Source: JAHRAW01 sp965203265 (GTDB lineage Bacteria; Pseudomonadota; Gammaproteobacteria; Arenicellales; Poriferihabitantaceae). From it: a stretch of DNA of 64,000 nucleotides. The stretch spans positions 1,178,001 through 1,242,000 of the forward strand of contig CBDBBV010000002.1 in assembly GCA_965203265.1 (NCBI GenBank). Direction: 5' to 3'. The notes beneath the pieces are model-generated. The model was not told the origin of the DNA. It ran no database searches and worked only from the letters and a program-made list of their open reading frames with translations. Within the stretch, counting starts at the first letter, position 1, and the number at the start of each line of letters is the position of its first letter. The translations under genes and the position numbers were made by a program. This document shows positions 25,988 through 34,798 of this stretch, one piece after another.

Positions 25988-26044
25988 GCGGCAAGGGGGC
26001 GGCAAATAAACAGGGGGCGGGGATTGGCGGGCGGCGGGGGGCGG

Positions 26045-28984
26045 CTAGGCGGGGTGGAAAATGCGAGCCGGGTCGTCGGCCCAGTAGCGTTGGTATGCCT
26101 GCGGCGGCTGCGCCTCGGCGTTGTACATCAGCAGACCTACCGACACCTTCCAGCGCTTTCCGTACGAGAATTCACGAATCGAATCCCCCGCCTGCTTCTG
26201 CTCGAACAACACCTTGTAGCCATCGATTTTCCGGTAGGCGGAAGCGTGCGCGCTCCCCTTGGGATCGACGAACACGATGCGATATTCGTTCCCCCGACAC
26301 ATCCAGAACACGAAGTCCGGCAGGAATCTGCTGTAGTCGTTTTGCTCGGCGTTGTAGTATGGGAGATACACTTCATCGAGGGATTCATCGATCTTGCTGA
26401 ACATCCAGGCGTCCCACGGCACTTCGTTCCGTTGAGTCCACTTTTCCAGCGCTTCGAGGAATTTTACTTCGCTTTTCACCTTGATTATGTGGCGAATGTA
26501 GTCGGATGTTTCGTCTCCCAATATCACCGGTAAGTAGTAATGCCGCGCGATTTTTTTGATTCGCAGATTTTTGAAAGTGATTTCGTCTTCACCCGCAACA
26601 TGCTTGTTGAATTCTTCTCGCGTTATCTCCCTGCTTGCCAGTTTCTCGGTCAATGCTACGATTTCCTCATCGGATGATCGTCCGTGCGCAACCTGATTCA
26701 GATGATTTGTCAACTCGCGGACATATTCCGGATGCACGCTGACATGACGGAAATGAACGATATCCGTATCATTCAATTCCCGCACATCGGAATCCTGCGG
26801 TTTCAGGGCCAAGTGGGATATCAGGCGATCTTGAAGAAAAGGCAACCTCGCATAGCACTTGTCCGGTTTGATTCGCACTCGATCCGTTTGCTCGATCATG
26901 TTTCGCAATCCGGTGATCTCGGAGGTTGCCAGTCCGTCTCGCACCGCCAACACCGAGTCCGATGTTTTTTCAAACCAGCCGGTCAATCTGTCCAAAGTTT
27001 CCTGACTCATGGCGAATCTCGCCGGCATCGCCATGCTACCCTGCGTTTCCCGATATTCGGGAACCAGCAACTCCATCTCCTGATCACCGACCTTCGCTCT
27101 CGGCGCTTTTTCAAAACCTTCCAATACCTCGAAAGCGGAACTTTTCTCCGCTTCCAACCCGGCCAACACGGTCGCAACGGCAGTGCGATTGGTGGCAAAC
27201 AGAAACAGGGTTTCCGCCGGTTGCACCTTGTCGTGATACGGTTGGATTGAGTCCTTTTCCGCGCAGTTCGACAAATGGGAAAAACGTCGACGTCGACCAG
27301 GCAATGTTTCAATACGCACCCCCCGCCCGACCGATTGCACGACAAACTTCTTCGCGTCTATACCGCCGATGTTGATGAAATTGATCACGTTGGGACGATT
27401 GGTATCCCAACTTTCGAAGAAGGAACGGGAACCCATCAGGATGGTGATCGGACTCTTCTCCAACTCGTCGAAAAACGATTTTTTCTGCAAAGCGGTGGTT
27501 TCCTCGAATCCTGCCAGCAGATTGTTGCGCCACTTGGTGGTATCGCCTATGCGTATCAGGGCGAACGGCGCATCGGCATTTTTCATCTGGAACGCCAACT
27601 CCTTGTTGTCGTTACTGCGAATGAACTGCAACGCCCCCCTTCTGCGCGCGCGAAGAACCGCCTCGCGCAAATCGGTCAGCCGCATCCGTTGAATGGTGGT
27701 CTCATCGGTGCCGACGAGTCCGGCGCCGTTCTCGCGGAAGAGAAGTCGTGCATTTCTCCAAGCGGTGATCAGCTCCAACTTTGCGGCCTTGAAAAATTGC
27801 TCGTCGATCTCACCCGTGGCGATCTCCCGTAGGGTCTGAAAGAACGCCCACAAGTCGTTTCGCTCGTTTTCAATGACGGTATTGACGGAATTTACAAGAG
27901 TCAACATCAACGGCTGGTGATACAGCTGCGGCAAACCGGTTCCCTCGCGCAATTCATTCACCCGCAGGGAAACATAGCCAAGCGTGATCAGCGACTTCAA
28001 GACGATCTTCTTGCGTTCCTCGTGGCTGATCTCCGTGTTCCGTTTATTGAATGCCGTATATTCTTCCTCGTTCAAATATACATGCTTGCCGTGTCCGTTT
28101 CGGACGAACTCTTCCAGATTGTATTTCTTGACCGTTGTCAGGATGTCTTCCTCGTCCGTGAAGGTCGCGGAGAAGTTGAATAGAAAACCTTGCCGCGCCA
28201 TCACCGCGTAATATGCCTGCCGCTTGGAATCTTCTTTCCCGCCCTTGTGCGCCTCATCGAGAAACACATACCACTTGCCGCCGTTTTCATACACTCGGTA
28301 GTCGGTCATCGCCTCCTTGTGCACATCGGACAGGTTGTCGCTGCGATGGTAATACACAGTCAACGCATCCCCAAGTCGGCGTTGATACGGCGCCCGACCT
28401 GCCTGCCGCAAAGGGAGTAGATCGATCTGCAATCCGCCGGCACTGTTGAATTCGTCAACGGTTCGCCGTATCTGCCCAAGCAGGTGCGGACTAGGTGCGA
28501 GGAGCAATACATTGTGCGGGGGTATCTCGCCGTGTTGTATCAGATGGTGTAGATACTCGATCAGCTTGATCATGACCAAGGTTTTGCCGCTGCCCGTGGC
28601 CATCCAGAAACAGAGACGGTTGATCAGGTGATGATACGGGATCTGGTCGAGGTGGGGTTCGATGAACTCCGACAGTATGTCGAATACCGGACTCTTGTCC
28701 CGATGCAAGGTGAGCGGCGCAAGCGGGCCGGATGGGTAGCCGTACTGGGTTGCGAAATTCAATTTGCGCGTGGTGTTGGCGTCTACGCTTTCGCCTGCGT
28801 GCCAGTCGTGTTGTTGCTCGTAATACCGATACAACGCCCGCGCCGCGTTTTCCAATGCTGAACGTTGGTAGTCGTACAGGGTCTTTTGTGGGGAGAACCT
28901 ATCGATATTCGGTACTCGCCAGATTTCCGGTAGTTCGCCGTAGTTCAGGGAGGTGACGATGGATTCCAGATTCGGATTATTCAT
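26045..28984 (-). CDS. res: Type III restriction enzyme subunit Res
   Basis: 979 residues from ATG 28984. A superfamily 2 helicase with Walker A MATGSGKTLVMIKL (about 129-142), a DEAH box VFLDEAHKGGKED near 240, FNFSATFTDEEDI, and late helicase motifs (ILMGSRSFFESWDTNRPNVINFINIGG; VVQSVGRGVRIE). The C-terminal nuclease shows FLPDFVFWM and VFVDPKGSAH, the PD...DxK arrangement of type III Res endonucleases. It cleaves DNA together with Mod. The ATG overlaps the stop of the DUF4411 gene by one base (TAATG), so it is translated with the upstream genes. Composition is closer to the host than the two genes before it. Confidence 0.92.
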   Translation of the reverse strand: MNNPNLESIVTSLNYGELPEIWRVPNIDRFSPQKTLYDYQRSALENAARALYRYYEQQHDWHAGESVDANTTRKLNFATQYGYPSGPLAPLTLHRDKSPVFDILSEFIEPHLDQIPYHHLINRLCFWMATGSGKTLVMIKLIEYLHHLIQHGEIPPHNVLLLAPSPHLLGQIRRTVDEFNSAGGLQIDLLPLRQAGRAPYQRRLGDALTVYYHRSDNLSDVHKEAMTDYRVYENGGKWYVFLDEAHKGGKEDSKRQAYYAVMARQGFLFNFSATFTDEEDILTTVKKYNLEEFVRNGHGKHVYLNEEEYTAFNKRNTEISHEERKKIVLKSLITLGYVSLRVNELREGTGLPQLYHQPLMLTLVNSVNTVIENERNDLWAFFQTLREIATGEIDEQFFKAAKLELITAWRNARLLFRENGAGLVGTDETTIQRMRLTDLREAVLRARRRGALQFIRSNDNKELAFQMKNADAPFALIRIGDTTKWRNNLLAGFEETTALQKKSFFDELEKSPITILMGSRSFFESWDTNRPNVINFINIGGIDAKKFVVQSVGRGVRIETLPGRRRRFSHLSNCAEKDSIQPYHDKVQPAETLFLFATNRTAVATVLAGLEAEKSSAFEVLEGFEKAPRAKVGDQEMELLVPEYRETQGSMAMPARFAMSQETLDRLTGWFEKTSDSVLAVRDGLATSEITGLRNMIEQTDRVRIKPDKCYARLPFLQDRLISHLALKPQDSDVRELNDTDIVHFRHVSVHPEYVRELTNHLNQVAHGRSSDEEIVALTEKLASREITREEFNKHVAGEDEITFKNLRIKKIARHYYLPVILGDETSDYIRHIIKVKSEVKFLEALEKWTQRNEVPWDAWMFSKIDESLDEVYLPYYNAEQNDYSRFLPDFVFWMCRGNEYRIVFVDPKGSAHASAYRKIDGYKVLFEQKQAGDSIREFSYGKRWKVSVGLLMYNAEAQPPQAYQRYWADDPARIFHPA

Positions 28985-29460
28985 TAGAAAACCCATCCTT
29001 CTTTTTGCATAAAACCGGACAAACTCGCCCATTCAATAGCATGATCATCACATATTGTGGGGATGCACGGAGCATTTGGTCTTGCTTTTTCCTCGGTAAC
29101 CACGCAACCATTCTTATCAAACGCAAGTGCTATGATAAAAGGATCTGCTACAGGGAAACCGCTAACGATTTGTTTATGTTTCACTAATCCTCGTGCATGA
29201 GAATTCTTGAATAGTTCTCTAACAAATTTAGTTTGATTGTCATTTGGTTGAATAAATAATTCACTATTATCCTTTGACCAAGCGGCTAATTTATCGTCTA
29301 CTTGTTCGATTTCTCGTCTAACTTCGCGTACCGAAATGATCTTTTTCGACTTTATCAGATAATCGAAATTCTTCCACAAGGTTGGGAAAATTTCCATATC
29401 GTAACGCCCTTCTCGAAATAGCGAAATCAGGGCACTTGTATCAAAAATATACACAATCAC
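28984..29460 (-). CDS. DUF4411 PIN-like protein, putative toxin
   Basis: 158 residues. The N-terminal IVYIFDTSALISLFR carries the PIN-type first Asp; later acidic positions lie in VREVRREIEQVDDKLAAW, VADPFIIALAF and a C-terminal ICDDHAIEWASL. This pattern fits DUF4411, a PIN-related family usually found next to XRE-ImmA/IrrE genes, as here. PIN proteins are commonly RNases acting as toxins. It overlaps the XRE-ImmA gene by four bases (ATGA) and the res start by one, so it is fully embedded in the type III operon. It is AT-richer than mod and res. Confidence 0.8.
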   Translation of the reverse strand: MIVYIFDTSALISLFREGRYDMEIFPTLWKNFDYLIKSKKIISVREVRREIEQVDDKLAAWSKDNSELFIQPNDNQTKFVRELFKNSHARGLVKHKQIVSGFPVADPFIIALAFDKNGCVVTEEKARPNAPCIPTICDDHAIEWASLSGFMQKEGWVF

Positions 29461-30641
29461 ATCCCGATTTGTTTTTGTATGAGATACCCTTCGAGTTTTT
29501 CAATATTTTGTATCTTCATATTCAATATTTGGGATACTTCATATTCACTGATTCTATTTTGATGGCGTTTTCTCAGAATGTTGTATAGGAACGCTTTTCC
29601 CCAATATGAAACATGAGTCCGGTAGTAGTTTCCACCACCATCCGACCCCGCTTTGCTAACATAGTCACTCAACTTTTCTTTTATATTCTTAAAAGAATCA
29701 TAATAGATAAAAGAGTTCAATAGGCATGTAACCAAAACCATTTTAGGGCTTACTTTATATCTCTTTGCCATGTCGGTATAGAAATATTTTTCGCCCAAAT
29801 CTGCTTTTTCAATCTGTTTTTTCAAATCATCCAATGGAACAAGAACAGAACCGGCAAAACCGTCGAAATAATGTTCGGATTGTTGAACAGTATCTCTTTT
29901 TATTTCAAACCCGTCTTTGCTGGATGTAACGCTACTCTGCCCATGCAGTAGGTGGACAAGTTCATGCAATAAAGTGAAAATTTGCCGACCTTTCCCCTCC
30001 TGACTATTCAGGCAAATAACCGGAAACTCCTCGTCATAAAGACAAAATCCCGACAATTCTTCGGATTTGAACGGCCAGCGAAAAACAAATATTCCCCTGG
30101 CTTCGATTGCATCCCTCCACGCATCAAGCGCTTGCATGAAATTATCCCATTTCAACTGTTCATCGAATGGGATATCAAGAAATTTTTCCCCGCGCAGTTC
30201 TTTTGCCAAAATAGAAAAATCAACATCCGTGGAATCGTGCAACTGAAACAGTTTATGTATCGGAGAGGCAACCGGATTGATTCCGTCATTCAATTCTTTC
30301 AAGGCCATTTGCGTGGCTTGTACACGATGTATAACATCCAACGTGTTATGTGAAATCAAGTCGAAATCGAAATCGGGAGAACTTCGTAACGATAGCGCTG
30401 CGTCCTGTACATTTGGCAATTCCGGAAAGAAAAATACGGCGATTGGAATATGGTAGTAGTCCGCCAGTCTTTCGAGTTGCGGGTAGGTAGGAGACCCGCT
30501 ACCTTTTTCCCATCCATCAATTACTTCTTCAGTAACAGACTTGAGGGATAATTTTCCAACAATCTCGGTTAGCGAGAAGTTTTTACGTTCTCTGGCCCAC
30601 TGCAAAACCGCAGGATTGATATTTTGCACAGATCCCGCCAT
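29457..30641 (-). CDS. XRE-family regulator with ImmA/IrrE metallopeptidase domain
   Basis: 394 residues from ATG 30641. An N-terminal helix-turn-helix (LQWARERKNFSLTEIVGKL...WEKGSGSPTYPQLERLADYYHIPIAVFFF) is followed by an ImmA/IrrE-type zinc peptidase with HELVHLLHG (HExxH) near residue 228 and a nearby acidic region. Such fusions act as antitoxin-like regulators or as proteases that remove repressors. The adjacent DUF4411 gene makes a toxin-antitoxin-like module likely. The start codon shares a base with the mod stop (TGATG). The AT-rich composition differs from mod, suggesting insertion of the module into an R-M operon. Confidence 0.88.
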   Translation of the reverse strand: MAGSVQNINPAVLQWARERKNFSLTEIVGKLSLKSVTEEVIDGWEKGSGSPTYPQLERLADYYHIPIAVFFFPELPNVQDAALSLRSSPDFDFDLISHNTLDVIHRVQATQMALKELNDGINPVASPIHKLFQLHDSTDVDFSILAKELRGEKFLDIPFDEQLKWDNFMQALDAWRDAIEARGIFVFRWPFKSEELSGFCLYDEEFPVICLNSQEGKGRQIFTLLHELVHLLHGQSSVTSSKDGFEIKRDTVQQSEHYFDGFAGSVLVPLDDLKKQIEKADLGEKYFYTDMAKRYKVSPKMVLVTCLLNSFIYYDSFKNIKEKLSDYVSKAGSDGGGNYYRTHVSYWGKAFLYNILRKRHQNRISEYEVSQILNMKIQNIEKLEGYLIQKQIGM

Positions 30642-33397
30642 CACGCCCCCCACCACAAATAAGGCTTGATCAACGATACGAAATGAAGTTTTTCCTCTTC
30701 CGTCATTTTCGATGGATTGGTTTTTTCCGTGCTGTCGTCCTCGAATGTTACCGTGTCCTCTGTGCGTTTTCGGATTTGTTTGCCGAGGATGTTGGATAGG
30801 GATTCGGCGATGTCCAAGTCGGGATAGAGGGCGTGGAGATTGATTTTCAGTTTGCCGTTTTTCTGTGGTTTGACGGCGTGGGCGAGTTTGTCGTCGCCGA
30901 AGAAGGCGTATTGCTCGAATGGTGATTTCAAACTGTCCAGTTCGAGTTGTTGGCCGTCTTCGTAGTGGGATTTTTTCAGGGTTTCTTCGTATTGTTCCAG
31001 TGTGTAGTATTTGAGGCAGTGGCTACTGCCTTTTCGCGAGATGGGGTTTCCGTCTCGCCAATCCGCCGAGTACACCACTTTCTTTATGCGTGGGAGTAGG
31101 ACGGTGTGAAAATAATCTCCCATTTCGACGAGAACATATTTTCGATAGCCGCCATCTTCTCTGTTCAGATTGATTACTGCATGAGCAGATGTGCCCGATC
31201 CGGCAAAATAATCTAGGACAGCCCCATTTTTATTGAATGAAACCGCATTGATCAGTCTTTCATAAAGGGTAGTAGGATGACAATAAGAGAATTCCAACCC
31301 AAGGTTGTTTATTTCTGTTTTCCCTCTTTTCCCGTCACGAATCACTGTAGATATGGCACGTTTGGTAGCTTCATTGAGAAATATCTTTCGTCTAGGTTGT
31401 ACAGTGTGATCTTCCCCAAAAATGATTTCGTTATTTCGCAATAATTCTTGCATTTTCTCCGGCGATCTTGACCAACCTCTAGTAGGAACGGGGCAAGGTT
31501 TATTGGTAACAGGATGGACTAGTGGAACAAAAAACTGAGCGGGTGGCTTGCTTGGATTTGGCCATATCAGAGCGGCGCTTTGATAAACCCTTCCATCATC
31601 ATCTAGAAACCGATAAGCTCGTTCACCGCCCGTAAAATCCTTATTGGAATCAATCCACTTGGAGAATTGTTCACGCACTTTGGCATTCACGCCGCCATGT
31701 TCTTGGATTAGTTGTTTGGATTTATCAAGAATCAACCGAACATTTACATTTTTCAGATAAAAATTTCCTTCATGCCTAGTCCTCCACAATATGTATTCAT
31801 GCTGCGTAGCAACCCCTTTCGCACCCATCATCGGATTCTTTTTATCCCATATCACCGTGCCCGGATCGAGCAACCCCGTACTCCCCATGAGCAACTGAAG
31901 CCGCTCATACTCATGCTCATCGATATGACACAAAAACGAACCATCTTCCGACAGCAATCCCAACGCCGCATTCACACGATTCTCCATCATCGTCAACCAA
32001 CTGGAATGCTTGTATTCGTTCCGATAGAGAAAGCCGCTGGTTTTCGTGTTGTACGGTGGATCGATGTGAATACATTTCACCCGCCCCTTGTACCGATTTT
32101 GCAGCGTATTCAACGCCTGCCAATTCTCACTATGCACCAGTTCACCATCCAACGCCTCGTCCAAATCCCCCAACCCGTCAAGAATCTCCAATTCCAAATC
32201 CTTGAAATGCTTCGTGTCCAACGGCAAAAACTTGCAATCCGCGTTGATGCCGTTGCCACCCGACAAACTTTTCTGCCCATTGAACAGCATCTGCATGGAA
32301 AATTTCTCATCCACCATCCCGAACTCCTGCCATTCCGCAATCTGCGCCTTTGCGCCCTTGTGATCAGTCACTTTTTTCAGCGTTTCGCCGCTCAGTTTAT
32401 CCAGCGTAACCACATAATTCACTCCACGCGCAAATTTGGGTTTTTCCCAAGCTCGGCGCAATTCGTCTTCAAACTGGGCGATGAAGTCGATGATGTCGTA
32501 GGCGGTTTCCTTGATCGCCTGTATCTGCCGGATTCGTTCTTCCTCGAACACGGTTTCTTCCTGAAAGATGTATTGATACACCCACAGGTCGAATTGCTCG
32601 CGCAGGAATCCGCGTGCGTCCTTGTTGATGAAAAAGTCCACTTCCGTTTGCCGGCGAAATATGCCGAAGGCTCGTTGCAGCAATTCATCGCTCAGCGGAA
32701 CGCCGCCGGCGCGGGACTCCTTGAGAATCTCGTTTATTTTCGTTCTCGCGCCGCGTTGGGAATAGGCGACCTTGAGATGTACGACCCGCACCCCCTTCTC
32801 CTCAACCACCTTATCGAATTCAAAGACGAATTCGCGCTTCTCGTTATTCTGCTTGTGCTCCACTTGGGAAGCGTCGAAGTAGAATAATTTGCTAATCCGA
32901 TATTCCCCCCGATCTTGCAATTCGACCGGCATGGAGCGCACCAATACATCGGATTTCACATAGTAGAGCATCCGCGTTTTCCACGACAGCGCGACATCCT
33001 GCCCGTCCTCGTAGACGCGCTCGTAGACGCGGGAAAATGCGGACAGGTGGCGGAAATAGATGGAGCCGCTTTCGCAGAAATATCTGTTGAAGAAGGTGTA
33101 CAGCTTGTCGAACAATTCCTCGCGGAACGGGGTGTCCGTTTCGGCGCGCTGGGCGATCGCCTCCATCAGTTTCGGGCGCAGGGAGTGGAACCATGCGCGC
33201 TTCATCCGCATCAGGTTGACGAAGCCGGATTCCCCTTCCACCTCGGCGCCGGTGAACAGCGATTCCAGCGCGTTGAGGAAGCGGGTTTCTTTGGGCGAGG
33301 TGTCGATTTTCGGTCTCCCGGTGGCGGCGTGTTCGGTGAATGGGGAAATTCGGCGGTTTCGGCGGCTATTGTACCCCAGCCCGCTCCCACCCGACAC
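30641..33397 (-). CDS. mod: Type III DNA methyltransferase subunit Mod
   Basis: Up to 918 residues. The conserved type III N-terminal region begins around residue 35 (LNALESLFTGAEVEGESGFVNLMRMKRAW), and LFDKLYTFFNRYFCESGSIYF follows. The beta-class methyltransferase core has motif IV CIHIDPPYNTKT near residue 445 and motif I DYFAGSGTSAHAV near 730, with a central target-recognition region between. It methylates adenine on one strand and confers specificity on Res. The only standard start upstream of the conserved N-terminus is GTG 33397, which lies inside the duplicated spacer after ffh, 12 bases from the ffh stop. The true 5' end may therefore have been altered by recombination. Confidence 0.9.
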   Translation of the reverse strand: MSGGSGLGYNSRRNRRISPFTEHAATGRPKIDTSPKETRFLNALESLFTGAEVEGESGFVNLMRMKRAWFHSLRPKLMEAIAQRAETDTPFREELFDKLYTFFNRYFCESGSIYFRHLSAFSRVYERVYEDGQDVALSWKTRMLYYVKSDVLVRSMPVELQDRGEYRISKLFYFDASQVEHKQNNEKREFVFEFDKVVEEKGVRVVHLKVAYSQRGARTKINEILKESRAGGVPLSDELLQRAFGIFRRQTEVDFFINKDARGFLREQFDLWVYQYIFQEETVFEEERIRQIQAIKETAYDIIDFIAQFEDELRRAWEKPKFARGVNYVVTLDKLSGETLKKVTDHKGAKAQIAEWQEFGMVDEKFSMQMLFNGQKSLSGGNGINADCKFLPLDTKHFKDLELEILDGLGDLDEALDGELVHSENWQALNTLQNRYKGRVKCIHIDPPYNTKTSGFLYRNEYKHSSWLTMMENRVNAALGLLSEDGSFLCHIDEHEYERLQLLMGSTGLLDPGTVIWDKKNPMMGAKGVATQHEYILWRTRHEGNFYLKNVNVRLILDKSKQLIQEHGGVNAKVREQFSKWIDSNKDFTGGERAYRFLDDDGRVYQSAALIWPNPSKPPAQFFVPLVHPVTNKPCPVPTRGWSRSPEKMQELLRNNEIIFGEDHTVQPRRKIFLNEATKRAISTVIRDGKRGKTEINNLGLEFSYCHPTTLYERLINAVSFNKNGAVLDYFAGSGTSAHAVINLNREDGGYRKYVLVEMGDYFHTVLLPRIKKVVYSADWRDGNPISRKGSSHCLKYYTLEQYEETLKKSHYEDGQQLELDSLKSPFEQYAFFGDDKLAHAVKPQKNGKLKINLHALYPDLDIAESLSNILGKQIRKRTEDTVTFEDDSTEKTNPSKMTEEEKLHFVSLIKPYLWWGA

Positions 33398-33406
33398 AAT
33401 CGAACC
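33341..33406. repeat. Post-ffh spacer repeat, copy 1 (beside intact ffh)
   Basis: 66 bases nearly identical to 38622-38678. It differs by an extra 9-base TTTCGGCGG and a few substitutions. Read on the minus strand it contains GGGGTACAATAGCCGCC, a good -10 element (TACAAT), so it may be the promoter of the gene that originally followed ffh (rpsP in many relatives; inference). Here it overlaps the putative mod start. Confidence 0.85.
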
Positions 33407-33409
33407 TGA

Positions 33410-34798
33410 TCACCACCCTGCCCCCGGCATCCCACCCGGCCCGCCGTGCTTGAACTGATCCATCTGCCCCATCATCCGCTCCACACCCCCCTTCCGCTTC
33501 ATTCTCTTCATCATTTTCTGCATCTGCAAAAACTGCTTCAACAGCCGGTTGACCTCCTGCACCTGAACGCCTGCGCCGCGGGCGATGCGTTGTTTGCGGG
33601 AGGCGCGCAGTACTGCCGGAAATCTGCGTTCGTGGGGGGTCATGGAGTTGATTATGGCGATGTTGCGGGCGGATTGGTGGCCGCCGAATTGGTTCAGGGC
33701 TTTTTGCGGCATTTGGTTTGCGCCGGGCAGTTTTTCCAGCAGAGCCGACATCCCGCCCATCTGCTCCATCTGCTCCATCTGGTCGCGGAAATCGGTTAGG
33801 TCGAAGGCGTGTCCGCGCGCCATTTTCGCCGCCATTCGTTCGGCTTTGTCGCGATCCACCTTGCGCTCCGCCTCCTCCACCAGCGACAGCACATCGCCCA
33901 TCCCCAGAATTCGCGAGGCGACCCGCTGCGGGTGAAACGGCTCGAGCGCGTCCATGCCCTCGCCGACTCCGAGGAATTTGATGGGCTTGCCGGTGGCGTG
34001 GCGGATGGAGAGGGCCGCCCCGCCGCGAGCGTCTCCGTCCGTTTTGGTCAGCACCACGCCGGTGATGACCAGCGCTCGATCGAATTCCCGCGCGCTATGA
34101 ACCGCGTCCTGACCACTCATGCTGTCCACCACCAACAGGGTTTCCAACGGGTTTACGGCCTGATGAATGCGCCGAATTTCCGTCATCATGTCCGCGTCTA
34201 CATGCAGCCGCCCGGCGGTGTCGATGATCACCACATCCGCCGCCGATTTGCGAGATTGGGCGACCGCCGCGCGGGCGATCTCGACCGGGTCGCGCGCTCC
34301 CTCGCTCGGATCGCTCGGATAGAAGTGCGCCTGCGCCTCGATGGACAGTAGCCGCAGCTGCTCGGCTGCCGCCGGACGATGCACATCGGCGCTGGCCAGC
34401 AGGATATTCTTGCCGTGGCGCTGCTTCAGCATTTTCGCCAGTTTGCCGACGGTAGTGGTTTTACCGGCGCCCTGCAAACCGGCCACGAGGATGACCACCG
34501 GCGGCGACGCCGACAAATTCAAGGCGTCGTTGGCGTCCCCCATGAGACGAACCAATTCCTCTTGCACCACCGCGATCACGGCTTGGCCCGGGGACAAACT
34601 CTCCAGCACCTCGCGACCGAGAGCGCGGGTTTTCACCTGTTCGATAAAACTGCGGGTTACCTCGAGGGAAACATCCGCTTGCAACAGGGCAACACGGACT
34701 TCGCGCATGGCGTCGGCGATATTGTCTTCCGACAGACGACCAACGCCGCGCAGGTTGCGGAAGGTCGAGCGTAGTTTTTCGCTGAGTTGGTCAAACAT
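33410..34798 (-). CDS. ffh: Signal recognition particle GTPase Ffh, intact copy
   Basis: 462 residues from ATG 34798 (MFDQLSEKLRSTFRNLRG). The N domain is followed by the G domain with the P-loop VAGLQGAGKTTTVGKLAK, ADVHRPAAAEQL, VIIDTAGRLHVD, TKTDGDARGGAAL and LGVGEGMDALEPFHP. The methionine-rich M domain (MEQMEQMGGMS, QMQKMMKRMKRKGG) is complete. Ffh with 4.5S RNA targets membrane proteins cotranslationally and is essential in E. coli. Its ATG lies inside the last codons of the DUF4011-helicase gene and its stop is 12 bases before the mod GTG, so it appears to be read as part of the defence operon rather than from its own promoter. Confidence 0.95.
   Translation of the reverse strand: MFDQLSEKLRSTFRNLRGVGRLSEDNIADAMREVRVALLQADVSLEVTRSFIEQVKTRALGREVLESLSPGQAVIAVVQEELVRLMGDANDALNLSASPPVVILVAGLQGAGKTTTVGKLAKMLKQRHGKNILLASADVHRPAAAEQLRLLSIEAQAHFYPSDPSEGARDPVEIARAAVAQSRKSAADVVIIDTAGRLHVDADMMTEIRRIHQAVNPLETLLVVDSMSGQDAVHSAREFDRALVITGVVLTKTDGDARGGAALSIRHATGKPIKFLGVGEGMDALEPFHPQRVASRILGMGDVLSLVEEAERKVDRDKAERMAAKMARGHAFDLTDFRDQMEQMEQMGGMSALLEKLPGANQMPQKALNQFGGHQSARNIAIINSMTPHERRFPAVLRASRKQRIARGAGVQVQEVNRLLKQFLQMQKMMKRMKRKGGVERMMGQMDQFKHGGPGGMPGAGW

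Noticed and set aside
24258..25988. 576-codon plus-strand frame opposite ilvB
   Set aside because: His/Gly/Asp-rich shadow of a clear acetolactate synthase gene.
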